The position numbers and the translations under genes are program-made. The notes under the pieces were generated by a model. It was not told the origin of the DNA, made no database searches, and was given only the letters and a program-made list of their open reading frames with translations. This document shows positions 22,227 through 32,652 of a stretch of DNA of 64,000 nucleotides, piece after piece. The DNA is from Candidatus Gracilibacteria bacterium (lineage in GTDB: Bacteria > Patescibacteriota > Gracilibacteria > BD1-5 > UBA6164), in the NCBI GenBank assembly GCA_010119145.1, contig JAACSU010000010.1, positions 1-64,000 of the forward strand, in the 5' to 3' direction. Positions within the stretch are counted from its first letter, which is position 1. Each line of letters starts with the position of its first letter.

Positions 22227-22898
22227 ATGAAAATATTCCTATTGCTTTGATTTCTCTGACTCTTACTCAGTTCATGTTTAAATTCAAATGAAACATCTAT
22301 GATTCAAAATAACGAAGATAATATCTCTGAAATAACTCAAGATAAACAAGTTATAATTGCACTATGAGACAGTCTCACTGCTTGATATTGACTTGATATT
22401 TCTGAAAGTTACCCGAGTAAATTACAGCAACTCTTATCTCAAGATTGATACAATTATAAGCTTGTCAATGCGTGAGTGAGTGGAGATACCTCTCAAAACT
22501 TACTCAATCGAGCAAATCTGTATCTTGACCAAAATCCCGATATAGTATTACTGATGATTGGATGAAATGATGGACTGAGAGGACAATCGGTTGATGATTT
22601 GAAAAAGAATATTCAGAGTATAATAGATATGTATTCGTGAGAGTCTGAGATTGTTTTATGAGGAATGGAAATTCCTGCTAATTTTTGATTAAGTTATACC
22701 AGAGAGTTCAAAAAGATGTATTTTGATATAGCAAAGGAAAATAAAGACATATACTTTTTAGAATCATTTCTCAAAGATGTATGATGAGTAACTTCATTGA
22801 ATCAAGGAGATAGAATACATCCAACAAGTGCATGATACGATATAATAGCTCAAAATCTCTATGAGTTTTTACAAGACGAGGAAATACTTCAAAAATAA
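22227..22898 (+). CDS. SGNH/GDSL hydrolase lipoprotein (arylesterase/TesA-like)
   Basis: 223 residues. Lipoprotein signal MKIFLLLGFLGLLLSSC. Block I is LGDSLTAGYGLD (Ser nucleophile), block II NAGVSGDTSQNLL, block III MIGGNDGLRG, and block V DRIHPTSAGYD with the Asp-x-x-His pair. These four blocks define TesA-type esterases/lysophospholipases. As a lipoprotein it acts outside the cytoplasmic membrane, probably on acyl esters or thioesters from host or own lipids (inference). It lies between the DUF1295 and ABC genes with gaps under 10 bases, so it is in the same operon. Most of the motif glycines are UGA. Confidence 0.92.
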
Positions 22899-22901
22899 AT
22901 A

Positions 22902-23561
22902 ATGATAGAAATACAAAAATTGGAAAAACACTTCTCTGTTGCAGGGGAACGTGTAGATATATTTAAAGATGCTGACTTTAATCTTTGAGATGGAGATTTT
23001 ATTGCTATTGTTTGACCAAGCTGAAGTGGAAAATCTACTTTTTTAAATATTCTCTCATGAATCGACAGAGAATATACTTGAAGTGTTACAATCGATAAAA
23101 ATAATATATCAAAACTGAGTGACGCTTCAATGACTCGTTTTAGAGGACAAAATATTTCTTATATTTTTCAAAACTTTAAACTCATTGAAAACTTAACTGT
23201 GAAAGAGAATATAGATCTAATTGTTGATTTAAATAAACTGGAAAGAAACTTTAGTACGAAGGAAATACTTACCATAGTTGGGCTTGAAAACAAAATAAAC
23301 TCGTATGTATACAATCTCAGTTGAGGAGAGTCTCAAAGAGTTGCGATAGCTCGAGCCTTTGTTTGAAAAACAAAACTTTTACTTGCTGATGAGCCAACTT
23401 GAGCTCTTGATATTGTAAACAAAAAAATAGTTATGGAACTCATTGTCCGATTACAAAAACAAATATGAAATACGATTGTCCTGATTACGCATGATGATGA
23501 AGTAGCAGAACTTGCTGAAAAAATATATAGAGTACACGATTGAAAACTAGAACTCACATAA
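22902..23561 (+). CDS. ABC transporter ATP-binding protein (LolD/MacB type)
   Basis: 219 residues. Walker A GPSGSGKST (two of three Gly are UGA), Q-loop YIFQNFKLI, signature LSGGESQRVAIARA, Walker B LLLADEP, and H-loop ITHDDE. The order and length match the LolD/MacB/FtsE group that pairs with FtsX-like permeases, which is the next gene. The start ATG follows the GDSL stop by 3 bases. Likely moves lipoproteins, peptides or lipids at the membrane; the substrate cannot be told. Confidence 0.94.
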
Positions 23562-23571
23562 CCCCTCACTC

Positions 23572-25944
23572 ATGTTATTTACTGTTTCAAAAATTATTTA
23601 CCAAAGTTGAAAGAGCTATTTGCTCTTTATTTTTCTTGCTACTTTTTTAAGTCTTTTTTCTTATATACTTTCGAGTAATATAATTTTTTCTGTAAACGAG
23701 TATCTCAAAGAGCAAACTCGACCATTATTATGAGGTGATATTGTCTTTTCTTGAAATTCAGAGTTTGATAGAGCTTATTTTGATGAGACCTATACAGATA
23801 AACTCAAAATTGCACATACTATAGAAACTCAAACAAGTATTTTTGACACGCAGCAGCAGCCAAGTCTTATTGATCTCGTATATCATGATGAATCCTATCC
23901 TATTTATGATACTTTTTTGTATGACATAATCAATGAATCTGGAACACTCATAATAGATGCGTGATTATATGAAAAATTTTGAGAAAATATCACCATATTT
24001 TGAAAAGAATACTGAGTTTTATGAGTTATTACAGCGTCTCCACTATGAAACCTATCAGCATTTGCTGTAAGCTCAAAAATATATTTACCCATTTGAGAGT
24101 TTGATGCATCATTAAATAGTTCTAATTCTCGAATTGATAGAAAATATTATGCTTGATTTTACTGAGATTATAATCCTGAGATAGTTCAAACTATAGAAAA
24201 TGATTCCAAATTTAGTTCAATGAGAATAAGAAGCTTAGAGGATAGAAATGAAAATATTTGAGAAATAACAGATAGACTTGGGCTCTTTATAAATTTCTTC
24301 AATCTGATAGTTTTTGTACTTACATTTTTTATAATTATTCTATCTTTAGAAACATTTTATAAAAAACTGAAACAAACTCTTGGATTATTAACCATTCTTG
24401 GTCTTTCCAAAACTAAAATGTTTATGTTTAATCTTGTTTTTATTGCTGGAATTTTCTTTATTGCTCTCATATTTGCAATTGTAATGAATGCTCTTGCCTT
24501 AGTGTTTTTATGAAATCTCTATGATTTTTTAATTTTTCATCCAGAATCTATTGTTCAGGGAATGTTAATCACATTAGTATTACTTTTGATTTGAGTATAT
24601 TCTCCGTTTTACAAAATTTATACTTCGAGAATTAGAGATTTACTCAGTGATAGTTCATTTTTTTCAAATTTTGGGTTTGTGAATTATTTTGTGTATCTCT
24701 CTCTTATTTTTATTGGATTTTACGCGATAAGTGTCATATCTAATATACCTGTGTTTGAAGCATTCTTATATAGTTTATGATTTACAGGAACCATTATTAT
24801 TCTCTATATTTTAAGTAGTTTATTATTGAAATTTATATATTTTCTGAGTCGATGACTCCTTAAAAAAATAAGTTTTTATAGTTTTGATGCTGTCCGTTCT
24901 ACTATTAAGCCAGGAAATGTATCTTTTTTTATAGTATTTTCCTCATTTATTTCATTTCTTTCTATATTTGTATTTTTTGTATTTTCAGGAAGTTTCTTAA
25001 ATTTTATTTCAAATTTTACAGCTACAAGTAATGATAGTTTTATTGTCGATGTATCACCTGATGATATAGAAATTACGAGACAATATTTTAGTGAAGAGGA
25101 AATATATACAATTACTCCACTCAGAATTTTACAAGTGGAAGGGATAGATATTTTAGAGTACTCAAATAGAATATGAGCTCGGCCAAGGCAATTTTCTCGA
25201 GAGTTTCTTTCAACTACAAGAAATATGGACTGAGATATCATAGTTTGAAATCCTATAAGTTCAAACTGAGTATCTGTAGACGAAGACTTTGCTTGAGAGC
25301 TCTGAATTGATATTTGAGATGAAATACTTTTTAGTTCAGCCTGATTAGAAAAAATTCTCACTGTCGAAAATATTCGAAAGGCTGTACGATCTGGAAGTAA
25401 TCCATTTTTTTATTTTTCTGTATTTGAGCCTGATTTTGAGAACTTTCCTAAGAGATATTTTGTTTCTTATAAATCTGAGAATAAAGCTGAAAATATTCAG
25501 TTTGAATATTCACAAGCTGTAGGATGAGATGTAGTATTTATAAACGCGAAGGAGATTCTAGAAATAGTATTGGATGTGGCACAAAAAGTTCTCCTTATTA
25601 TTTATTTCTGTCTCACATATGTTACTATATTTTCATTTCTTACATTTTTAGTCTCTATAAGTTTCTTGCGTAGTTTTAAAGATGGAAAGCTCAAACTTAT
25701 GCATATTTTATGAGGGCAAAAAAATAAGCTTGAATCAGCAGTAACAGGAGAGTATATTTATCTCATGATCTTTTGACTCACCATTGCAGTATCTCTTTGA
25801 ACTATAGCACTATTAACTCTTGAGTATTACGTAGAGTATTTTACTCTCGATACATCTTCATACATTCAGTGATTGTTGCTCGTTTTTTGACTCTTGTGAC
25901 TTATGTCTTTATACCTGTTTTTACTAAAAAAATCTAAGAATTAA
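23572..25944 (+). CDS. FtsX-like ABC permease
   Basis: 790 residues. N-terminal helix, an extracytoplasmic region (about residues 40-235), a group of three helices (about 240-350), further helices around 380-440, a second outer loop (about 470-670) and three final helices: a duplicated FtsX-type permease of the DUF214 kind. The LolD-like ATPase lies 10 bases upstream. The TAA stop is at the centre of a perfect 44-bp palindrome that also contains the stop of the convergent gene. More than 40 TGA codons appear to be glycines. Confidence 0.88.
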
Positions 25945-25964
25945 TTCTTAGATTTTTTTAGTAA
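25921..25964. terminator. Perfect 44-bp palindrome acting as bidirectional terminator
   Basis: Positions 25921-25964 equal their own reverse complement without a mismatch (TTACTAAAAAAATCTAAGAA then its mirror). It covers the last seven codons and stop of the FtsX-like gene and the stop of the gene at 25958. T runs occur on both strands. Confidence 0.85.
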
Positions 25965-26830
25965 CTCATGGCATTAATAACCTTAAGTCAGAGTTGAGCT
26001 ATAGGCATAAGCGTTTCATACAAGCGAGATTTTAAGAGGATTACATCTGCGTGGACTATTTCAAGAAGATAGTGAATAGGAAAGTTATTTTCATAATCAC
26101 TATACGCGTGATAGGCAATTGGAAATACTTTGTAACTGTGAGATATTTCTTGGGCAATTTCCGTCTCTATACTGTTTATAATAGTTGGAAGTTCTGTCAG
26201 AGTATATTGGTCATCTATTTTTATATCCTGACCATACGATTTACGCATCTCACTTTCATCTGCGAATCTATCTAATTGTGCGTAATATCATTTTAGGTAT
26301 TCTAAATAATTTACGTAGGTACAAAGTTGAGTCGTTGTTTCCCTGAGTATGTTGAGTTTATTTTGAACGGTTTGATTATCACTCAGTGTGCACCCCAATG
26401 TATTACTAGATATTTCAAGTCTTTGGAGTCTTTGATCGAGTTGTCATCAGATAGAATCTTTCAGTTGACCGGAGTTTTCCTGTCAGAGCTCTTTATTTAA
26501 GAAATTTAATGAGTTTATTTGGGACTGTATGATGGCACATTTATATATGTTTCAAATATTTGCTCTGTAAAGCTCTTTAGCCGCATCTAATGCTGGAGCA
26601 GCAGCTTTTTGATTTTGGAACGCTGGGGTCGCGTCTCACGCATTTTCAAAGGGAAGTACGTTATACGTTGGTTTAGCTGACTCATATCCTTTGCATATAT
26701 TTTCGTTTCTACATGTATAAAGTCCAAATCAGCTTTGAGATGCGCAAATTTCTTCAGCTCAAAAAACTCACTGGTTTTGAAATGTGAAGACCAGGAGTAG
26801 AATCAAAAATGATATGTATTTTTTTTTCAT
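25958..26830 (-). CDS. Secreted protein of unknown function
   Basis: 290 residues. Signal peptide MKKKYISFLILLLVFTFQNQGVFG, likely cut near AE-E. The mature part is mostly helical, Gln/Asn/Glu-rich, with cysteines near the N-terminus (EICASQSGFGLYTCRNENIC) and single Cys farther on, so disulfides are likely outside the cell. Predicted coiled-coil stretches at about residues 130-190. No family recognised. Its stop lies in the palindromic terminator shared with the FtsX-like gene; upstream it is divergent from the gene at 26971. Confidence 0.72.
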
Positions 26831-26970
26831 AAAATGGGTATCGCTAATTTATGAGTTTTAGTATAAAGATTGTTCAATGTCACGCAAGTTTTTGCCACTT
26901 ATTTGACTTTGAGAAGCTTTTTTTTAGTATAGTTACAGTAAGCTGTTTTTCTCTATTTTTCAAATAAATC

Positions 26971-27648
26971 ATGAAAATAATATCTATATTTTTTACACTT
27001 ATTCTTACAATTGCTTGGGGATATACATCTTGGTACTGGTACACATGTAATGTAAAATGATTCTGTACTGACACTATTGCTGCAAATACGCTCGTTTCGA
27101 ATACTTGAGCTCTCACTGAAGATAGCTTTGATGAGATAAATCCATCTTCGTCATCTGATTCAAGTGGAACTCAAAGTCTTTCTAGTAATGATGTCCTCCT
27201 TTGAAATAATGATCTATCTCAGTGAAGTGTTAATACTGAATTAGACGTTCCAGAATCATCAACTGGAAGTTCGTGAACACTGTTAGAAGCTCTCGAACAA
27301 GAGACTATGACTCAAAATGGAGATTTAATCAAAGAAAAAGTACCTGTATTTTCATCAAATACTTGAACGAGTAGCTGAGATTGAGTATGTTCTGATAATT
27401 TCGTTGGCCCTATAGCCTTCGGTTGAAATAACAGTACAATACAAGTTCAATATCTTGAAAATTTTCTGAATTCTATAGGAAATAATCTTACAGTAGATTG
27501 AAGTTATGATGCAGATGATTTTGAAGCCGTAAAAGCTTTTCAACTACTCTATAGAGCAGATGTTTTAGACCCGTGGGATATTAACCAGCCTACATGATAC
27601 GTGTTTACTACTACTATTTCTAAAATGAAAGAACTCGCTTGCCAATAA
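26971..27648 (+). CDS. Secreted protein with C-terminal peptidoglycan-binding-like domain
   Basis: 225 residues. Short N-terminal signal (IISIFFTLILTIAWGYT) followed by WYWYTCNVKGFCTD, then a low-complexity Ser/Asn/Asp linker (about 50-145) and a C-terminal globular part: IQVQYLENFLNSIGNNLTVDG, YDADDFEAVKAFQLLY. The last part has the spacing of a PG_binding_1 repeat (QxxLxxxG...VDGxxGxxTxxAVxxFQ). It probably sits on the wall. Adjacent to a membrane/HhH protein on the same strand (30 bases). Confidence 0.72.
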
Positions 27649-27678
27649 GATTCAATTAAATTATTATACACTCATCCT

Positions 27679-28158
27679 ATGTTTGAATACCTACCCTCCG
27701 ATGCAACACTCTTTGAATCGAGTTTTGAGATATTAATTATCCTCGCTGGAACATTTTTTTTAGGAATGATGTTTGGTTGGCTGATTAAACCAGTTTCAAA
27801 AATTAAAAATTACACTGAAGCCTCTAAATTAAACTCTCTACAAGAAAAAAAAATATTTGAGAAAGATGATGATGAAATATTTGAGGAAATAGTCACTTGA
27901 GATATTACACTCATAATCTGAATAGACTCAAAAATTAAAAAACTTTTAGCGTTAAAATGAGTACATAACTTTGCAGATATTGTTCGACTTGATGTCGCAT
28001 GATTAGAACAAATATTACTTGAAGCGGGGAATTGATATACTAACTATATCCCAACTACTTGGCCTGACCAAGCGAGACTTGCTTCTCTTTGAAAATGGAC
28101 GGAGCTTGAAGAATATCAGGAAATACTCTCACATTCAAATCAAAAAAAACAACACTAA
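27679..28158 (+). CDS. Membrane-anchored helix-hairpin-helix protein
   Basis: 159 residues. One TM helix (about residues 17-38, ILIILAGTFFLGMMFGWLIKP), a charged linker, then a DUF4332-like helix-hairpin-helix region: GIDSKIKKLLALKGVHNFADIVRLD, followed by WPDQARLASLGKWTELEEYQ. This tail is typical of proteins annotated as 'predicted flap endonuclease-1-like 5' DNA nuclease', for which no nuclease activity is shown. The TAA stop lies in the loop of a terminator hairpin and overlaps the stop of the convergent gene. Confidence 0.8.
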
Positions 28159-28176
28159 TGAGTGTTGTTTTTTTGT
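28146..28176. terminator. Bidirectional terminator with both stop codons in its loop
   Basis: Stem AAACAACAC / GTGTTGTTT with loop TAATGA, with A and T runs outside. The loop holds the + strand TAA (28156-28158); the - strand TAG is the complement of 28155-28157. Confidence 0.88.
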
Positions 28177-28922
28177 TTTAGGAGTGAGCTCTTAAATATT
28201 TCAGGTTGAAAAGCTTTTATTGTGATAATATGACTACTCAGTCATAGCTCTTTGAGGGTTTTAGGAAGGGAGTCTACATATTTTCAACGTTGATCATATC
28301 CTAGGCATATAGAAAAGGGTTTATATTTTTCAAGCCATTGCATAGGACGAGTATTACTTCAAGCTTCGATGATATCAGAAATACCAAGCGCATTTAATGA
28401 ATGTATTCTATCACTCATAGTATAGTCAGGTTTTTTTCATTTAATTCTTTCTATATTTTCATCACTTGCCACAACAGTAATGAGTGTATTTCAAAATTTC
28501 GATGCTTGTTTGAGATAATATTCATGTCATGGATGTATGTGATCAAAACTTCAGAAAGTGAGCACGGCTAAAACTATATTTTCTGCTTCAAATTTGTCTT
28601 GAGTAATTTGTCATCTTAGTGCGTCAAAACTATCAAATTTCTTATTTTCTCGTAGTTTTTTGAGGAGAATTATTTCCACTATCTCCCCATAAATTTCTTG
28701 ACTGAAGTTAAATATATGGGCTTCAAAGAGGTTTTTTCCTTCTAAATATGTTCCAACTCAATCATATATTTTATTACATATAACTGCTCGAATAACATAG
28801 ACTCAAAAATGTATTGTACGTGAATCTAAATGAATATTGAGGGTAGGAAATCAGATAGTTCTTCATAGTTTTTTCCCATGAAGCACTACTCATGATATTT
28901 GCTGTATTGTAATATTAGACAT
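28155..28922 (-). CDS. Riboflavin kinase fused to archaeal RibL-type FAD synthetase (reversed domain order)
   Basis: 255 residues. Residues 1-125 are a riboflavin kinase domain: GKKLGRTIGFPTLNI, then GVYVIRAVI, FEAHIFNFSQEIYG, LRENKKFDSFDAL. Residues about 128-255 are a cytidylyltransferase-fold domain: TFGSFDHIHPGHEYYLKQA (HxGH), TVVASDENIER, then KPFSICLGYDQ, which looks like archaeal FAD synthetase RibL and not like the FMNAT domain of RibF. Bacterial RibF has the adenylyltransferase first and the kinase second; here the order is reversed and the second domain is of another family. The predicted job is riboflavin to FMN to FAD. Its ATG overlaps the ribH stop by 8 bases. Confidence 0.88.
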
Positions 28923-29364
28923 CGAGACTTGCTGATAATAAATTGAGTCCAGAAATACCAAGATTTGCGTTTATACGCTCTTCAACTTGTTCTTTGTTTT
29001 CACAGGTAAGAAGCCCAAAAATAATAGGGGTTTTATACTTCACAGTTGCATTCATGATTCACCTTGCTGTTTCATTACATACGTAGTCATAGTGACTGGT
29101 TGCTCAACGTATTACGACTCAAAAACAATAAATAAGATCAAAATTTCAGTGCTTCATAATTCTTTCTATCATACCTGGAATTTCAAATGCTCCGGGAACT
29201 CTAAATTTTTTAATGTCTCTGAAATGATGTTCCTCGAGTAATTTTTCAGTAAGATTTTCAAGTTGAGTTGTATAGAGACTATTAAAGTCAGCAGTGATGA
29301 ATGCTATTTTTATATTTTTTGGAATATTTGAAATACTATTGAGTTCTTGGGTAAAGTCAGCCAT
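28915..29364 (-). CDS. ribH: 6,7-dimethyl-8-ribityllumazine synthase
   Basis: 149 residues, the usual size. IKIAFITADFNSLYTTQLENL, the FRVPGAFEIPGMIERIMK block, CFGVVIRGATSHYDYVCNE with the catalytic-region His, and IIFGLLTCENKEQ. It condenses the pyrimidinedione intermediate with dihydroxybutanone phosphate to make lumazine, the substrate of RibE. Gly of VIRGATSHYD is UGA. It begins 1 base after the ribE stop and overlaps the RFK-RibL gene by 8 bases, giving a three-gene operon. RibA, RibB and RibD are not in the window. Confidence 0.95.
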
Positions 29365-29365
29365 A

Positions 29366-29935
29366 TTATTTTGTATTAAGTATATATTTTCCTAGAAGAT
29401 CAAACTCAATGTTTATACAATCAGATAGATTGATTTCTCATAGATTTGTCCAGTCTTGAGTTAAGGGAATGAGAGAAACGAGTATATATCAATCTGACTT
29501 TTCTGCAATAGTAAGACTCACTCCATTAAGTGCAATTGATCACTTTATTATAGTATACTTGGAAAAAGTTTCAGGAAAATTAATTCCTAATAAAAGTGAT
29601 CCATCATCTAAGAGCTCTCTTTTTTTTACTAGGCCTATACAATCTATATGACCACTTACAAAATGTCAGTCTATTCTATCTGATACTTTGAGGGAACGTT
29701 CTAGGTTAAAAAAATCTCATGTTTTTTTAGATCAAAAATTTGTTTTAGCTAAGCTCTCTAACATTACAAAAAAACTATAGCTTTCTGAAGTAAAACCATT
29801 TATCGTCATACAAGCTCAATCATGAGCTATAGACTGTCCAAGTGTTAACTCGCTTCAGTACAAGTTTTCTACAGTATAGGTTCCATTTTCTATAGAAAGT
29901 ATTTTTCCTTTTTTTTCGATAATTCAGCTAAACAT
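29366..29935 (-). CDS. ribE: Riboflavin synthase alpha subunit
   Basis: 189 residues with the two-barrel layout: MFSGIIEKKGKI at the start, GASMTINGF-like GACMTINGF, IDGHFVSGHIDCIG in the first-to-second barrel junction, and GSIALNGVSLTIA. It dismutates two lumazines into riboflavin. First gene of the operon; a TATAAT on the minus strand (29947-29952) ends 11 bases before its ATG. No FMN riboswitch is visible: there is no room for one in the short leader. Confidence 0.95.
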
Positions 29936-29946
29936 TTTATAATATG

Positions 29947-29952
29947 ATTATA
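29947..29952 (-). promoter_or_regulatory. -10 box of the riboflavin operon
   Basis: TATAAT on the minus strand, 11 bases before the ribE ATG; predicted leader about 5 bases. Confidence 0.45.
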
Positions 29953-30032
29953 TAGAAGAGCAATCTATTTTTATTGCTTTATATGAGCATTTTAATAATA
30001 TAAGTCTGTTTATAAAATAATTTTCTGACTTT

Positions 30033-31100
30033 ATGATCTTTTCACAGAAAATAAGAGCCTTTACACTTGTAGAACTTATAGTTGTTATCACGATTATAGG
30101 AATACTATCTACAATTTGATTTGTCTCTTATTCTAATTACCTTACTTGAGCTCGAGATTCTAATAGAGTTTCACAAATGGTTAAACTTAATGACTCTATT
30201 CAAGTATATGGATCAAATAAATCTCTTCCACTTCCAGATGATTATATAGATATTACAGCAAGTGGTGCTACAAATATCATAGGATACCAAGGTTTTCTAT
30301 GAGTAGACGTACTTGAAACTATTGATTATACGAACTGATGAACAGATCCTAAAGATGGAACATACTACACATACTATGTATCTAAAGATAGAACATCATT
30401 TCAACTCCTGACACTCCTTGAGGAATGAGGGTTAGTTTCTAAAAATACATTTTGAAATCAAGCAAATGCTGTTAATTATGATGAAAGGTTTGTAAAAGTT
30501 TATGGTAAGAAATTATGAATTCTCACTTCTACAGATCCAACTATTTACAACACTCCAGTACAAGATATTTCTTGACTTACGAGCGTCGACGTAGTGGCAA
30601 CTACAAATACTTACATAGCTCATTTGTCAGATACTGATAAATTAGAGTGAACAGGAACTGTTCTGAGAGCAGCAAATCCAAAGGCAAACTGTAAGAGATT
30701 GAAACAAACTGGTAATGGAAATAATAGCTGAATTTATGAAATAAATCCAACTGGATCAGCAGTTGTAAGTGTATACTGTGATATGGAAATAGCAGGTGGT
30801 TGATGGACTCTTGTTGCTCGAAGTGTTACCTGAGGAACAGGAACTTTTAATCTTACTACTAATAACTGAACACTCACAAACTTAAATGCAGCATATACTC
30901 TAGCTTCTTCAAATTTGAAATATTCTGCTCAACTCTTCACAAGCTATAGTTTTGATAGAGTCATAGATAAATCGAAAGAAACTGCAGTTACAGCTGCAAG
31001 TTTAACGAGTGCTCCTCATACTCTTTCTGGTTCAGGTATAACAGGTTGAGTCGCTAATGACGGATACAACGCGAAACAAGGTATGTTATTTGTGAAATAA
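30033..31100 (+). CDS. Type IV prepilin-like protein with C-terminal fibrinogen-like domain
   Basis: 355 residues. Prepilin N-terminus KIRAFTLVELIVVITIIGIL, processed by a prepilin peptidase between Ala and Phe (position -1 is Ala instead of Gly). A long variable middle follows. The C-terminal part has NCKRLKQTGNGNNSGIYEI, VYCDMEIAGGGWTLVARS, the core pattern of fibrinogen-related domains (CxxI...G.Y.I.P.....V.CDM...GGGWT). Such domains bind sugars or proteins, so this looks like a pilus-tip or surface adhesin. PilB lies just downstream on the other strand. A terminator follows. Confidence 0.88.
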
Positions 31101-31131
31101 TACATAATTCAAAAAAAGTATTCAAGGTATT

Positions 31132-31165
31132 AAAAAAATCTCTCCAATTTGGAGAGATTTTTTTA
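31132..31165. terminator. Bidirectional terminator
   Basis: AAAAAAATCTCTCCAATTTGGAGAGATTTTTTT-type hairpin between the prepilin and the convergent PilB gene (stop at 31169). Confidence 0.88.
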
Positions 31166-31168
31166 CAG

Positions 31169-32479
31169 TTATATAACTCTAATTATTTCTTCGATAGTAG
31201 TAAATCATTTTAGAGCCTTGAGAATACCATCTTCTTTCATAGTTATAAGGTCTCAATTTCTCGCTTCATGAATTACCTGCTCTACAGAACCTCAAGATCT
31301 AATGATTTCTTTTATTTTTTCATTCAGGGTAATTATTTCATACACTCAGATTCGTCCTTTATACCCGGAATGATTACATTTTTCACATCAGGTTCCTTCA
31401 TAGAGTTTCATACTTACACTTGATACTATATTCATTCCTGTTTCTTTCATCATAGCTTCAATGAGAGCGGTTTCTTGATTTGATTTTTCTCGCTGCACTT
31501 TACAATGAGGACATATTTTTCTTACGAGTCTTTGAGCAATAATTGTATCAAGTGCTGAAGCAAGGATATATGGTTTCAGTCCCATGTTTATAATTCTATC
31601 GAGCGTATCAGCTGCTGATTTAGTGTGTAGAGTAGAGAGAACGAGATGACCTGTAAGTGATGCTGAAGTAGCAGTTTGTAAAGTTTCAAAGTCTCTGATT
31701 TCTCATACCATTATTATATCTGGGTCTTGCCTGAGACATGCTTTAAGTCCACTCGCAAAAGTAACTCAATTTTTATCATCAATTTCCGATTGTACGATTC
31801 ATTCAAGCTGATATTCGATTGGATCTTCAAGAGTAATTATCTTTTTTTCACGAGTATTGAGATGATTGAGTATGGTATAGAGAGTCGTAGTTTTTCATGA
31901 ACCAGTAGGTCATGTTACTAAAATCATTCCTGATTTTTTTGATATGGCCTTTTCAAGCATTCTTTTAGATGTCCAAAAAAATCAAAGGTCTTCGAAATCA
32001 ATAATAGCTTTTTGTGAATCTAGTATACGACATACAATGTTTTCTCCATAAGCAATAGGCAGGGTAGAGACTCTGACGTCAATTTTTTTCTCTCCTTCTA
32101 ATTCAAAAGAATACTTCCCATCTTGAGGTATATTTGTAATATTAAGTTTTAAGTTTGAAGAGTATTTGAGTCTCTCAACTATTTTTTTGTACTGTATGTG
32201 TGTGAGTTTGAAAATATCAACGAGTACTCAGTCGATTCTAAATCGCACTAATACGTATTTTATAAAACACTCATAGTGAATATCCGAACTTCATAGTACC
32301 AAAGCTCAAAGAGTAATATCTTTGAGTACTTGTTGAGTATCTTGTTTTGCAAGTCACTCTATGACTTGAGATTCGATTTTTGAAAACCTTGAAGAAGAGT
32401 ACTCTTTTTCAGGTGTTTTTTTCAATATTTCTTCTTTGAGTTTTTCTGTATCTACGCTTTGGATTTTGCCTGAAGCCAT
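31169..32479 (-). CDS. pilB: PilB/GspE-type type IV pilus assembly ATPase
   Basis: 436 residues, shorter than PilB of model bacteria because the N-terminal MshE domain is missing. Visible: [27 protein letters not shown], Walker A VTGPTGSGKTTTLY, Asp box [11 protein letters not shown], Walker [17 protein letters not shown], His box [15 protein letters not shown], and the zinc site CPHC...[12 protein letters not shown]. It powers pilus extension for the prepilins at 30033 and 44180. Several Walker glycines are UGA. The rest of the pilus machinery is not in the window. Confidence 0.94.
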
Positions 32480-32652
32480 GATTTTTTAGATAATATTACA
32501 AGATACTTTCAGTATATCATATATAGAATATTTACACAAATATAGGAGTGGTGAGATAGAAATTTGATCTTAAAAAAACAAGTGAGATTTTTGAATTAAA
32601 TAGGGAAATATGCTATCATATCGTATATACATATTTTTAAGACTACAATTGT

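Noticed and set aside
24876-25361. 161-codon minus-strand ORF antisense to the FtsX-like gene
   Set aside because: It lies inside a gene with clear motifs on the + strand and arises because TGA-free reading is favoured there; no recognisable protein features.
29936-30032. FMN riboswitch upstream of the riboflavin operon
   Set aside because: The space to the -10 box is about 11 bases and no conserved RFN element bases are visible.
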